A stretch of DNA of 64,000 nucleotides from Clostridiaceae bacterium Marseille-Q4143 (GTDB taxonomy: Bacteria; Bacillota; Clostridia; Lachnospirales; Lachnospiraceae), in NCBI GenBank assembly GCA_018228645.1, contig CP073693.1, forward strand, positions 2,050,253 through 2,114,252, written 5' to 3'. The position numbers and the translations under genes are program-made. Below are positions 33,271 through 41,792 of the stretch, piece after piece; the first letter of the stretch is position 1; the number at the start of each line of letters is the position of its first letter. The notes beneath the pieces are model-generated. The model was not told the origin of the DNA, did not search any database, and saw nothing but the letters and a program-made list of their open reading frames with translations.

Positions 33271-34524
33271 ATGAAGGAAACAAGGATATTAGAATTCAAG
33301 GAAACGATTACGAATACTTTCTTAAAGACGGTCAGTGCTTTTTCGAATTATGAGGGTGGTACAATCTATTTTGGAATTGATGACGAGGGGAAAATCAAAG
33401 GGTTGCCGGATGTGAAGCAGGCCTGTCTAGATATTGAAAACAAAATTAATGACAGTATTTCTCCACAACCGAATTATATGCTTGAAATACAGAATAATAA
33501 TCGGACGATAAAGCTTACTGTACAAAGTGGACTTCAGAAGCCATATTTATATAAATCAAAAGCGTACAAGCGAAATGATACAGCAACGATAGAAGTAGAT
33601 ACGCTGGAATTATCAAGGCTTATTTTAGAGGGGAAAAATATCAGATTTGAAGAACTGCCGTGCGAAGATCAGAATTTGTCTTTTGAGATTTTTCAGCATA
33701 AATTAAAAGAGTGTATCCAAATCGAAACATTTAATCGGGATACATTAAAAACATTGAATCTATATAGCGATGGTAATGGATATAATAATGCAGCAGGGCT
33801 TTTGGCGGATAGAAATCATTTTCCGGGAATTGATATTGTGAAATTTGGTGAAAACATCAGTGTCATTCAGAAAAGGGCAACATTTGAAAATATCTCAATA
33901 TTAGAAGCATATGAAAAAGCGATAGATATGTATAGAGATTATTATCAGTATGAGGTGATACAGGGCGCTGACAGAAAGAAAATGGAAAAAATACCAGAAG
34001 CTGCGTTCAGGGAAGCAATTGCAAATGCTTTGATCCACAGGGTATGGGATGTGGAAGCCCAGATTAGAGTTCTGATGTATGATGATAAAATTGAGATTAT
34101 TTCTCCTGGTGGTTTGCCCGCTGGAATAACAGAGGAAGAGTATTTATCCGGAAAGCTTTCTATATTGAGAAACAGAAATCTGGCAAATGTATTTTACAGA
34201 TTGGGATTTGTCGAAATATTTGGAACGGGGATTACAAGAATAAAGCAACTATATGAAGGGAAAATGATACTGCCGGAGTTTGTGGTGTCAGAAAATGCAA
34301 TTACAATTGTTCTTCCGATTCTGGAAAATGCGCTGAATTTAACGGAAGACGAACGGGTTATCTATAAAATATTAAGCAAGACCATGCCGAAGCCAATCAG
34401 TGAAATTGAACCGTATGTACTTTTTGGAAAATCAAAGGTAACAAAGATATTGAAAGAAATGGTGAAAAAGGGTGTCGTGATCATTGAAGGGAAGGGCAGA
34501 GGTACAAAGTATAGAATTAATTAA
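33271..34524 (+). CDS. AlbA_2 (schlafen-like)/HATPase transcription-regulator-type protein
   Basis: 417 residues. It starts directly with the AlbA_2 domain (ILEFKETITNTFLKTVSAFS, then GGTIYFGIDDEGKIKG). The centre has the HATPase_c_4 signature (AFREAIANALIHRVW, then IEIISPGGLPAGIT and RNRNLANVFYRLGF), and the C-terminus is a winged helix (ISEIEPYVLFGKSKVTKILKEM). ATG 33271 follows AGAAAGGAAG. Proteins of this layout are common in accessory regions of Firmicutes, are thought to bind nucleic acid or ATP, and are often annotated as RNA-binding or RecG-like; their function is not settled. A C-terminal fragment of a relative lies at 41366-41536. Confidence 0.85.
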   Translation: MKETRILEFKETITNTFLKTVSAFSNYEGGTIYFGIDDEGKIKGLPDVKQACLDIENKINDSISPQPNYMLEIQNNNRTIKLTVQSGLQKPYLYKSKAYKRNDTATIEVDTLELSRLILEGKNIRFEELPCEDQNLSFEIFQHKLKECIQIETFNRDTLKTLNLYSDGNGYNNAAGLLADRNHFPGIDIVKFGENISVIQKRATFENISILEAYEKAIDMYRDYYQYEVIQGADRKKMEKIPEAAFREAIANALIHRVWDVEAQIRVLMYDDKIEIISPGGLPAGITEEEYLSGKLSILRNRNLANVFYRLGFVEIFGTGITRIKQLYEGKMILPEFVVSENAITIVLPILENALNLTEDERVIYKILSKTMPKPISEIEPYVLFGKSKVTKILKEMVKKGVVIIEGKGRGTKYRIN

Positions 34525-34549
34525 TAGAAGGCAGAACAGAACAACAACC

Positions 34550-35038
34550 ATGCAAATATACGTTGATGCAGATGCTTGTCCGGTGGTAGGCATCGTAGAG
34601 AAAATAGCAGAGAGATACAGAATCCCGGTCACCCTGCTTTGTGATACCAATCATGTATTACATTCGAATTACAGCGAAGTGATCATCGTAGGTGCCGGGG
34701 CAGATGCGGTGGATTACAAATTGATTGGCATTTGCCACAGGGGAGATATTGTGGTATCCCAGGATTATGGCGTGGCAGCCATGGCACTTGGGAAAGGAGC
34801 CTATGCCATTCACCAGTCCGGCAGGTGGTATACCAATGAGAACATTGATCAGATGTTGATGGAAAGGCACTTGAATGGAAAAGCGAGACGGGGATCTCAC
34901 AAGAATCACATCAAAGGACCGAAAAAGCGCACGAAAGAGGACGATGAGCGTTTCGCACAGTCTTTTGAGAAAATGGTACAGATAGCGATAAATAAAAATG
35001 GGGCAAAAGATGACGAACATAGCAAAGCCAATTATTAA
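34550..35038 (+). CDS. YaiI/YqxD family protein (DUF188)
   Basis: 162 residues from ATG 34550 (the open frame extends upstream into the previous gene). The N-terminus MQIYVDADACPVVGIVEKIA and the later VVSQDYGVAAMALGKGAYAI are diagnostic of the YaiI/YqxD family, which has a PIN-like fold with aspartates at positions 6 and 8. The molecular role is unproven; a nuclease activity is plausible from the fold. Its 3' end overlaps the start of the MazG-like pseudogene. Normal family length, so it is intact. Confidence 0.88.
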   Translation: MQIYVDADACPVVGIVEKIAERYRIPVTLLCDTNHVLHSNYSEVIIVGAGADAVDYKLIGICHRGDIVVSQDYGVAAMALGKGAYAIHQSGRWYTNENIDQMLMERHLNGKARRGSHKNHIKGPKKRTKEDDERFAQSFEKMVQIAINKNGAKDDEHSKANY

Positions 35039-35274
35039 GCAGATTAAAGACAATCGGGAAGCGTTGGACTTTTTTGAAAATGTATTGCTGCCTGCAGAGG
35101 ATGAGAAGACACAGGAAAGAAGAACTGGCAGACGTCATGGTCTACAGTCAGAATCTGCTGGACAAGCTTGGGCTGGATGCGGATGAGATCATTAACATGA
35201 AGATGTCACAGAACGAGGCGAAATATCCGGTCGAAAAAGCAAAAGGCAGTGCCGCCAAATACGATCAGCTGTAA
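35010..35274 (+). pseudogene. MazG-like pyrophosphohydrolase with internal deletion
   Basis: ATG 35010 opens MTNIAKPIIKQIKDNREALD, a possible N-terminus. At about 35112 the reading must change frame to continue in the family-like C-terminus EELADVMVYSQNLLDKLGLD, then KYPVEKAKGSAAKYDQL, ending at 35274. The middle of the protein, with the first metal-binding helix, is missing. An internal deletion with frameshift explains both. Related intact proteins are small MazG-type enzymes of about 110 residues. Confidence 0.65.
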
Positions 35275-35413
35275 AAATAAGAAACGGGCCTTTATAATCT
35301 TGTTTTTATGACAGGAGCGTTATATTTTGCATTATATGCAAATTTTTAGTTAGATTTTAAGCATTCTATGGTACACTAATATAGTATATCAAAAATGGGA
35401 GGAAGACTCAAAC

Positions 35414-36934
35414 ATGAACAAAAAAGAAGGAAAAGGATTAAAGTCTTTTAACAAGGGATTCCAAGTGCCTGATACCTACATTATCATCTTTTTCGTAGTT
35501 GTTATCGCAGCACTTCTGACATTTCTTGTACCAAAGGGATTTTACGAAACACAGGATATTTCATATATGATCAATGGTGTTGAGAAAACTCGTACAGTAA
35601 TCAAAGACGGAAGTTTCCAGTATCTGACAGATGATGCAGGAAATGTAGTAACAGAAGGAGTAGCACTCTTTAGTGGAGATGGTGGAACAGGATTCTTTAA
35701 CTATATGTATAACGGAATCGTAAATAGTTCTGCAATCGAGATTATCGCATTCCTTATGGTAGTAGGTGGTGCATTCGGTATCATGATCCGTACAGGTGCG
35801 ATTGAATCCGGATTGATCGGATTGATCCGTAAGGCAAAGGGAGCAGAAAAACTACTGATTCCGGTGCTTTTCGTACTGTTTTCTCTTGGTGGAGCAGTTT
35901 TTGGAATGGGAGAAGAAGCACTTCCGTTTACTATGATTCTTTGTCCGCTGTTTGTAGCAGTTGGATATGATTCAGTGATTGCAGTTCTTGTTACTTATGT
36001 TGCAACACAGATTGGTTTTGGTTCATCTTGGATGAATCCATTCTCTGTAGGTATTGCACAGGGTATTGCAGGTATTGACGTATTCTCCGGAGCAGGATTC
36101 CGTATGATAATGTGGGTAGTATTTACAGCACTCGGCTGCGGAATGACGATGTTCTATGCATCAAAGATCAAGAAAAATCCGACAATCTCTATCGCATATA
36201 AGACGGATGCATATTTCCGTGAGCAGAATGAAAAAACAGGAATTGACGAAGGACATTCATTTGGTCTCGGACATATTTTAGTTCTTCTGACACTGGTTGC
36301 TACAGTAGTATGGGTGGTTTGGGGAGTCATGATCCAAGGATACTACATGCCAGAGATTGCTACACAGTTCTTCATTATGGGAATTGTTTCCGGTGTGATT
36401 GGAGTTATCTTTAGACTGAACGATATGAAACTGAATGATATTGCAACATCATTCAAAGATGGAGCAAAAGATCTGATCGGTGCTGCACTTGTTGTTGCTA
36501 TGGCACAGGGTATCATGCAGGTTCTTGGTGGGTCTGATCCGACAACACCTACAGTTATCAATACAATCATGTATAATATTTCAAATGCACTGTCTGGAGT
36601 TTCCGGAGCAGTTGCAGCAGTACTTATGTATCTGTTTCAGTCCGTATTCAACTTCTTCGTTGTATCCGGAACAGGACAGGCTGCGATCACAATGCCGATC
36701 ATGGCTCCACTGTCAGACCTGTTAGGTGTTTCACGTCAGACAGCTGTAGTTGCATTCCAGCTTGGTGATGCATTTACAAACCTGATTGTTCCTACATCCG
36801 GATGTCTGATCGGATCTCTTGCGATTGCAAAGATTGAGTGGTCTAACTGGATTAAATTCATGTGGAAATTCCTTGGCGTCTTAATGATTGGTGCAATCAT
36901 TACAGTTCTTATTGCAGTTGGAATTGGATTCTAA
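35414..36934 (+). CDS. YfcC-family transporter
   Basis: 506 residues, about 11-12 membrane segments. After a short basic start (MNKKEGKGLKSF) comes FQVPDTYIIIFFVVVIAALL, typical of YfcC/ArcD-like carriers (C4-dicarboxylate/basic amino acid superfamily). FGMGEEALPFTMI and GSSWMNPFSVGIAQG are conserved intramembrane stretches. It is followed by isoaspartyl dipeptidase after 94 bases, so it probably imports the dipeptide or exports an amino acid product of that enzyme. GGGAGGA precedes the start. Substrate is inferred from the neighbour only. Confidence 0.85.
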   Translation: MNKKEGKGLKSFNKGFQVPDTYIIIFFVVVIAALLTFLVPKGFYETQDISYMINGVEKTRTVIKDGSFQYLTDDAGNVVTEGVALFSGDGGTGFFNYMYNGIVNSSAIEIIAFLMVVGGAFGIMIRTGAIESGLIGLIRKAKGAEKLLIPVLFVLFSLGGAVFGMGEEALPFTMILCPLFVAVGYDSVIAVLVTYVATQIGFGSSWMNPFSVGIAQGIAGIDVFSGAGFRMIMWVVFTALGCGMTMFYASKIKKNPTISIAYKTDAYFREQNEKTGIDEGHSFGLGHILVLLTLVATVVWVVWGVMIQGYYMPEIATQFFIMGIVSGVIGVIFRLNDMKLNDIATSFKDGAKDLIGAALVVAMAQGIMQVLGGSDPTTPTVINTIMYNISNALSGVSGAVAAVLMYLFQSVFNFFVVSGTGQAAITMPIMAPLSDLLGVSRQTAVVAFQLGDAFTNLIVPTSGCLIGSLAIAKIEWSNWIKFMWKFLGVLMIGAIITVLIAVGIGF

Positions 36935-36945
36935 AACATGCATTT

Positions 36946-37009
36946 GAACGCAGATTGCGAAGCGACTGCGTTCATGAGCAAGTAGCGAAGCGGATTGCGA
37001 ATGTCCGCT
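36946..37009. repeat. Two tandem hairpins between transporter and dipeptidase
   Basis: GAACGCAG (36946-36953) / CTGCGTTC (36966-36973) and AGCGGA (36989-36994) / TCCGCT (37004-37009), each with an ATTGCGA-type loop sequence repeated in both. No T-run. It may tune mRNA stability between the two genes or be a small intergenic repeat. Confidence 0.5.
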
Positions 37010-37028
37010 TTACAATTGGGAGTGATTT

Positions 37029-38180
37029 ATGATGAAATTAATTCAGAATATTGATGTTTATGCTCCACAGCATCTGGGGAAAAAAGATGTGCTTACAATC
37101 AATGATAAGATTGTTAAGATGAAAGATGCAGGTTCCATATCCGCAGACGGATTTCTTTCTGAGGCAGAAATGATCAATGGAGAGGGGCTACTTTTAACCC
37201 CGGGATTCATTGATAGTCATGTGCATGTACTCGGAGGCGGTGGCGAAGGTGGATTCGCCAATCGTACTCCGGAAGCAACGATGGAAGGACTTACGAAGTT
37301 TGGAGTAACAACAGTTGTTGGCTGCCTTGGAACAGATGGAATTGGCCGTGATATGTGTGCACTGGTTGCAAAGACAAAAGGATTGAATGAGCAGGGAATG
37401 ACTGCATACTGTTATACGGGCAGTTATCAGATTCCGGTTCGCACACTGACTGACAGTATTGTGAAAGATATTATGATGATTCAGGAAATCATTGGAACTG
37501 GAGAAATTGCGATCTCTGATCATCGTTCTTCACAGCCGACTTTTGAGGAATTTACACGTGTCATTGCGGATACAAGACTTGGTGGTGTTCTTTCCGGGAA
37601 AGCTGGTATTGTAAATGTTCATCTTGGCGACAGTCCGAGATGCTTAGATCTTATTGAACGAGTAGTAGATGAGACAGAGATACCAGCTTCTCAAATATTG
37701 CCAACACATATCAATCGAAATGAGATGCTTTTCTGCAAGTCGCTTGAGTATGCACTGAAAGGCGGAGCAGTAGACTTTACCGGAAATGAGGATATTGACT
37801 ATTGGGAAACTATCTGTGATGAGGTACGTGTATGTAATGGTATCAAACGGATGTTAGATGCGGGAGTAAATCCCGACCGCATGACAATTTCTTCTGATGG
37901 ACAGGGAAGTCTTCCGATGTACAGTAGTGATGGCGAATTCCTTGGAATGGGCGTTGGACAGTCCAGCTGCCTCCTGAAGGAAGTAAAGGAATGTGTATTT
38001 AAAACAAAAATTCCTTTAGAAATAGCTATTTCTACAATTACATCTAATCCAGCAGATATTCTTCGTCTCAAAGGAAAAGGCAAGGTTGAAGAAGGCTATG
38101 ATGCTGATCTTTGCATTCTTGACGCGGAACTTCAGCTTGTTGAAGTAATTGCAAAAGGGAATACAGTTTATACAAAATAA
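37029..38180 (+). CDS. iadA: Isoaspartyl dipeptidase (beta-aspartyl-peptidase)
   Basis: 383 residues. The amidohydrolase fold is clear: PGFIDSHVHVLGGGGEGG (HxH metal ligands), VGCLGTDGIGR, DHRSSQP, HLGD, LPTHINRNEMLF and the metal-site aspartate in ISSDGQGSLP. The enzyme is a zinc amidohydrolase that cleaves beta-aspartyl dipeptides arising from damaged asparagine or aspartate in proteins. GGGAG lies six bases upstream of ATG 37029. Pairing with the YfcC-type transporter suggests import and breakdown of isoaspartyl dipeptides as a nutrient. No missing catalytic residue was noticed. Confidence 0.92.
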   Translation: MMKLIQNIDVYAPQHLGKKDVLTINDKIVKMKDAGSISADGFLSEAEMINGEGLLLTPGFIDSHVHVLGGGGEGGFANRTPEATMEGLTKFGVTTVVGCLGTDGIGRDMCALVAKTKGLNEQGMTAYCYTGSYQIPVRTLTDSIVKDIMMIQEIIGTGEIAISDHRSSQPTFEEFTRVIADTRLGGVLSGKAGIVNVHLGDSPRCLDLIERVVDETEIPASQILPTHINRNEMLFCKSLEYALKGGAVDFTGNEDIDYWETICDEVRVCNGIKRMLDAGVNPDRMTISSDGQGSLPMYSSDGEFLGMGVGQSSCLLKEVKECVFKTKIPLEIAISTITSNPADILRLKGKGKVEEGYDADLCILDAELQLVEVIAKGNTVYTK

Positions 38181-38202
38181 AGCATATTTGTGATAATCCA
38201 AA

Positions 38203-38246
38203 ACTTAGAAAGTAAATCGGAAGTGACTCCGATTTGCCCTCTGTAT
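38203..38246 (+). ncRNA. Remnant of the antisense RNA hairpin
   Basis: This matches the 5' part of the RNA units at 15880 and 21716 (GAAAGT then AATCGGA 38215-38221, TCCGATT 38228-38234, TTGCCCTCTGT). The terminator stem and toxin are absent. A GATAAT (38192-38197) could be a -10 box. It is a solo fragment of the same family. Confidence 0.55.
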
Positions 38247-38294
38247 TAAAACTGGAATAGTTTGTATGGGCGTATCATAATATAATATAAATAC

Positions 38295-38323
38295 TTGACG
38301 TACAGAAAACCGTACATTATATT
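38295..38323 (+). promoter_or_regulatory. Promoter and operator of yefM-yoeB
   Basis: TTGACG (38295-38300), 17 bp, TATATT (38318-38323). GTAC-type half-sites (CGTACA... CCGTACA) fall within the spacer, as expected for YefM autoregulation. Confidence 0.7.
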
Positions 38324-38337
38324 ATGGAGGTGTTGAT

Positions 38338-38604
38338 ATGTTGGCAGTTAATTATACGACTTTGCGTGATAATATGAAAACTTACATGGATAAAGTTACT
38401 GATGATTATGAAACAATAATTGTAACACGAAAAGATAATAAAAATGTTGTTATGCTGTCTGAAGAAGCATATAACAATTTGATGGAAAATGTCTATGTAA
38501 TGGGAAATAAAGCTAACTATGATTGGTTGATGGAATCTAAAGCACAGCTTGAAAAGGGAAAGTTTTCTACACATGATCTTATAGAGGTATCTGCTGATGA
38601 ATAA
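38338..38604 (+). CDS. yefM: YefM-like antitoxin (Phd/YefM family)
   Basis: 88 residues. The N-terminus MLAVNYTTLRDNMKTYMDKV is characteristic of YefM, forming the DNA-binding Phd/YefM fold, and VVMLSEEAYNNLMENVYVM follows in the family order. The C-terminal part would wrap the toxin. GGAGGTG precedes the ATG, and the promoter upstream has half-sites suited to autorepression. It overlaps the toxin gene by eight bases. The complete pair appears functional. Confidence 0.92.
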   Translation: MLAVNYTTLRDNMKTYMDKVTDDYETIIVTRKDNKNVVMLSEEAYNNLMENVYVMGNKANYDWLMESKAQLEKGKFSTHDLIEVSADE

Positions 38605-38860
38605 AGTTTTCACTGACAATAGCTGGAAGGACTATATTTACTGGCAGACAGAGGACAGGAAAACATTAAAAAAGATAAACAATTTAATAGAAGATATATG
38701 TAGAAATGGTAATGAAGGAATTGGAAAGCCTGAATCGTTAGTTGGAAATTTAACAGGTTATTGGAGCAGGCGAATAAACGATAAAGAAAGACTTATATAC
38801 AAGATTGATGATGAAAATGTGTATATTGTAGCTTGTAGATACCATTATAGTGATACGTAA
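38597..38860 (+). CDS. yoeB: YoeB-like mRNA endonuclease toxin
   Basis: 87 residues. WKDYIYWQTEDRKTLKKINNLI at the start and GNLTGYWSRRINDKERLIY, then CRYHYSD at the C-terminus, are diagnostic of YoeB. The Glu, Arg and terminal His/Tyr catalytic residues all seem present. YoeB is a ribosome-dependent mRNA endonuclease that cuts near the A site when the antitoxin is degraded. It follows yefM with overlapping reading frames. A terminator follows at 38864. Confidence 0.93.
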   Translation: MNKVFTDNSWKDYIYWQTEDRKTLKKINNLIEDICRNGNEGIGKPESLVGNLTGYWSRRINDKERLIYKIDDENVYIVACRYHYSDT

Positions 38861-38863
38861 ATC

Positions 38864-38903
38864 ATAAGCACCAACAGAGCAAGATCTGAAGGTGCTTATT
38901 TTA
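38864..38903 (+). terminator. Terminator after yoeB
   Basis: ATAAGCACC (38864-38872) pairs with GGTGCTTAT (38891-38899), followed by TTTT. An 18-base loop. Confidence 0.7.
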
Positions 38904-38962
38904 TGTCCTACTGCTGTAGAACTTGTTGAAGCAGGAATTGAGAGAGCCAGGTGTTTATAACT

Positions 38963-39400
38963 CTATAAGTTATTTTCTATAGATATCCGCTGATAGTAGG
39001 TATCTATGATATCCTGTAAAGTAATCGTATTCATTTTTTCTTCGGCAGTCTTTTGAATTTCATTATAAAATTCCTGCAAAGATAACTGAATGTTAATACC
39101 AACGCCACAATCTGGATTGGTATGAGTATCTAAATGAAGCAATGGTTTATCACCTTCAACTGCTTTATAAATATCCAGCAATGTAATCTGATCTGCTGGT
39201 TTTGAAAGAGAAGGACGGGCATGTCCGGCTACACTGGTCATAAGTCCCGCTTTTTTAAGTTTTAACATAAGCTGGCGTACAAAGCCGGGATTTGTATGGA
39301 CACTTTCTGCAATTGAGGCACTGGAGAGGGATTTTTCCTGGTTGATAGCAATCAGAACCATCACATGAACAGTATCACTTAATTTCGTTGAGTATTTCAT
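38963..39400 (-). CDS. Rrf2-family transcriptional regulator
   Basis: 145 residues. The winged helix is typical of Rrf2 (MKYSTKLSDTVHVMVLIA, then SASIAESVHTNPGFVRQLML and KKAGLMTSVAGHARPSLSK). Rrf2 proteins such as IscR use three cysteines to hold an Fe-S cluster; here only one (NPDCGVG) is seen in that region, so it resembles the cluster-free YwnA/CymR type. It is divergent from the DUF3786/CooC genes, and a palindromic site lies between them at 39475-39490. It probably controls that pair and itself. Confidence 0.87.
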   Translation of the reverse strand: MKYSTKLSDTVHVMVLIAINQEKSLSSASIAESVHTNPGFVRQLMLKLKKAGLMTSVAGHARPSLSKPADQITLLDIYKAVEGDKPLLHLDTHTNPDCGVGINIQLSLQEFYNEIQKTAEEKMNTITLQDIIDTYYQRISIENNL

Positions 39401-39474
39401 GATAAGAAACTCCTTGTAGTATGATATAATAATTTTATTTTCACATTTTTCAATGTTTTGATGATTGTAAATAA

Positions 39475-39490
39475 TATAGTTACAACTATA
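39475..39490. promoter_or_regulatory. Palindromic operator-like site between Rrf2 and DUF3786 genes
   Basis: TATAGTTACAACTATA: two 7-base half-sites (TATAGTT / AACTATA) with a two-base centre, located midway in the 175-base divergent region. This size and symmetry suit an Rrf2 dimer. Confidence 0.65.
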
Positions 39491-39575
39491 ATAGGGGTTA
39501 AAGGAAAAGTCAATATAGCCCTTGTATAAATATTGATTATTACATCATATTATAAATATTCACAAAGGAGAACGT

Positions 39576-40202
39576 ATGGAATACAAAAATCAAACAGAAA
39601 ATCGTGCATTTCAGGAAATGTTACAGGCAGCAGTAAAACGGCTGCAAAATCGTTCCAGAGAGGATCTTGCTGCAAAAAGTGGGGCTGTTTTTCATAGCAG
39701 TCGAAATATGCTTGAGGTACCGAGTTTTCATGAAGCGATTGAAATTCAACTTCCTGAGTTTCGCATTAACTCAAACATGGACGAATGGCATTATCTGACA
39801 TTGCTGCATTATCTGGATATGGCCGATGGAACAGAAGGCTCACAGAAGCTCATTACTTTTGGTAACCTGAAAGATGGATTGATTCGGGGAACCAAGTTTG
39901 ACCGGACTGCAGAGCAGAAACTGGAAAAGCTTTTGCAGGACAAAGATCCTGAGAAAATTCAGAAAGCATGTACAAGTCTGGGTGCAGAATTCATAGAGAC
40001 AAAGGCGGATCTGTGTGCTGTTTTTCCGGTTCTGCCAAGATATCCGGTAACTTTAAAGATATGGTTTGCAGATGAAGAATTTCCTGTATCTGGCAAACTA
40101 TTTCTTCAGGATCATGCTGATCATTATCTGAGTGTAGAAGATGCGGTAACAGTTGGAGAAATTTTGCTGCAAAAATTATCGGAAGCATTTTCTTCCCTCT
40201 GA
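39576..40202 (+). CDS. DUF3786 domain protein
   Basis: 208 residues starting after CAAAGGAG. The C-terminal half shows the DUF3786 pattern (GAEFIETKADLCAVFPVLPR, then LKIWFADEEFPVSGKLFLQD and HYLSVEDAVTVGEIL). The family is widespread in anaerobes and usually lies near corrinoid, nickel or Fe-S enzyme genes, but has no established reaction. It is followed 68 bases later by a CooC-like ATPase, so the two may mature or protect a metalloenzyme encoded elsewhere. No carbon monoxide dehydrogenase is in the window. Confidence 0.8.
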   Translation: MEYKNQTENRAFQEMLQAAVKRLQNRSREDLAAKSGAVFHSSRNMLEVPSFHEAIEIQLPEFRINSNMDEWHYLTLLHYLDMADGTEGSQKLITFGNLKDGLIRGTKFDRTAEQKLEKLLQDKDPEKIQKACTSLGAEFIETKADLCAVFPVLPRYPVTLKIWFADEEFPVSGKLFLQDHADHYLSVEDAVTVGEILLQKLSEAFSSL

Positions 40203-40270
40203 TCATGAATCAGAAAACTTTCCAGTCCGGCTTTGATAAGATTGTTCAGAAATTTAGGAGGATTGAAACT

Positions 40271-41047
40271 ATGAAGATTACAGTATGTGGCAAAGGAGGC
40301 TGTGGAAAAAGTACAGTATCAGCACTGCTTGCCAAAGAATTTGAACGAATGGGAAAGACGGTTCTTGTAGCCGATTCTGATGAATCAAATTATGGGCTGC
40401 ATCGCCAACTTGGCGTAAAGCTTCCAAGGGATTTTACAGAGTTTTTTGGCGGTAAGGAGAAAGCTTTTAAAACAATGATGGCAGGAGAGATTCTTGATAC
40501 AGTGAAGTTGTCTGCATTTGCAAAAAAGTTCTATTCGGGACCATTTACATTGAATGAGATACCTGAAGAATATATTTCACGAAACAATGGCGTGATGCTT
40601 ATTTCCAGTGGAAAAATACATCAGGCAAATGAAGGCTGTGCCTGCACAATGAATAGTATTTTAAAGCAATTTATTAAACATCTGACGGTAGGAGATAATG
40701 AAGTTGCATTGCTGGATATGGAAGCTGGGGTAGAACATTTTGGACGTGGTGTAGATAACAGTGTAGATTTGATTTTAATGATCGTAGATCCTTCTTTTGA
40801 ATCATTGAAGCTGACGAAAAAAATCCAACAGCTGGGGGAAAGCATTGGAAAACCTGTATTTTTTGTGTTAAATAAAGTAAATGAACTGGTTTTGCCAACA
40901 ATGTTGGAGTCTATTGACGATCAGAGTAAGGTGTTGGCAGTTATTTCAACAGATACAGAAATCGCAAGAAAGGGATTGCTTGGAGATGAACTAATGATGG
41001 AAATTCCGGAAATTCATACGCTTGCAAGGAAAATTTTGAAGCAATAA
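40271..41047 (+). CDS. CooC-like nickel/metal insertion ATPase (MinD/ParA family)
   Basis: 258 residues from ATG 40271, which has AGGAGG 40257-40262; the longer frame from 40205 is rejected. The deviant Walker A MKITVCGKGGCGKSTV opens the protein, VLVADSDESNYGLHRQLG is the switch region, and NEGCACTMNS gives a CxC motif like the nickel-binding pair of CooC. ALLDMEAGVEHFGRG is the Walker B/switch II region, also matching CooC. CooC dimers bind ATP and deliver nickel to carbon monoxide dehydrogenase. The client here is unknown; the DUF3786 neighbour and Rrf2 regulator suggest a redox-linked metalloenzyme. Confidence 0.88.
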   Translation: MKITVCGKGGCGKSTVSALLAKEFERMGKTVLVADSDESNYGLHRQLGVKLPRDFTEFFGGKEKAFKTMMAGEILDTVKLSAFAKKFYSGPFTLNEIPEEYISRNNGVMLISSGKIHQANEGCACTMNSILKQFIKHLTVGDNEVALLDMEAGVEHFGRGVDNSVDLILMIVDPSFESLKLTKKIQQLGESIGKPVFFVLNKVNELVLPTMLESIDDQSKVLAVISTDTEIARKGLLGDELMMEIPEIHTLARKILKQ

Positions 41048-41096
41048 ATGATAGGTTAAGAAAATAGTAAAATGTATACAGGAAAAAAGTGAAAAA

Positions 41097-41303
41097 ATGG
41101 GATTTTTTTCAGGATGTACGGATGCCAGAAATATGATTTCAATTAAAGAAGTTAAATGTCCGAAATGTAGCGCAGATATGGAAGTATTTGTGAGAGATGG
41201 AAAAACAGTTGGCGACATTGTATACGATAAAAGAAAACCAGGTTACACAGCTGTGATTTGTAATGATAGCTCCGTCGATGTAGATGATAATGAACCTGTG
41301 TAA
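41097..41303 (+). CDS. Small cysteine-rich protein, possibly truncated
   Basis: 68 residues. A CPKCSADMEVFVRDGKT stretch (about 21-37) gives one CxxC knuckle of a zinc-ribbon-like fold, and CTDARNM comes before it. A second CxxC that would complete a ribbon is missing; the C-terminus (GYTAVICNDSSVDVDDNEPV) has only one cysteine. It may be a short metal-binding protein of the CooC/DUF3786 group whose C-terminus was altered by frameshift. No strong ribosome site is seen. Tentative. Confidence 0.45.
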   Translation: MGFFSGCTDARNMISIKEVKCPKCSADMEVFVRDGKTVGDIVYDKRKPGYTAVICNDSSVDVDDNEPV

Positions 41304-41365
41304 ACAGAATAGGCTTGATGCCTGGGGCAGCCTTCGGATTGCCTTTACATAGTCTCCACCTTCAA

Positions 41366-41536
41366 AAAATAAAATATTTTGTGTTTTTGAAATTGATTTA
41401 CAAGAATCCGTCCATTAAGCAAAAAGAGCTTGTGGCAGAGACAGGAAAATCTCTTAGCACCGTAAAACGAATTATGGAGTCCTTGCAGAAAAAGGAATAT
41501 ATCCGCAGAGTAGATGGAAAGCGCTATGGAAAATAG
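41366..41536 (+). pseudogene. C-terminal winged-helix fragment of an AlbA_2/HATPase-type protein
   Basis: The open frame from 41315 begins in unrelated sequence, but from about 41366 it reads as a winged helix (LKLIYKNPSIKQKELVAETG, then KSLSTVKRIMESLQKKEYIR and VDGKRYGK). This matches the end of AlbA_2/HATPase proteins like the full gene at 33271. The first ~350 residues are absent, so it is a remnant. The 256 bases after it (41537-41792) hold no gene or clear signal. Confidence 0.6.
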
Positions 41537-41792
41537 GAAGTATTAGTAGTAAGAAAATCTTTTTTACTATTAATTTTACTACTAACAGGTAGTAACAACT
41601 TGCTCAATCTTGCTCTGATTTGCCACAATCTGTAATTTTAGAGCATATCACCATAACCCCGGAAACCCTTGCAAAACAGGGCATTCTGAGGCAACACAGG
41701 GCAATATATGGCAGAAAGCCTTGGAATTACTACGGTTTAGACTACTAAGACTCAATGTGGTAGATTTTTATCAATGAAAATAATAAAAACTA

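Noticed and set aside
41315..41536. A complete 73-residue DNA-binding protein
   Set aside because: The first part is unlike any HTH protein and the rest matches the end of a longer family; treated as a fragment.
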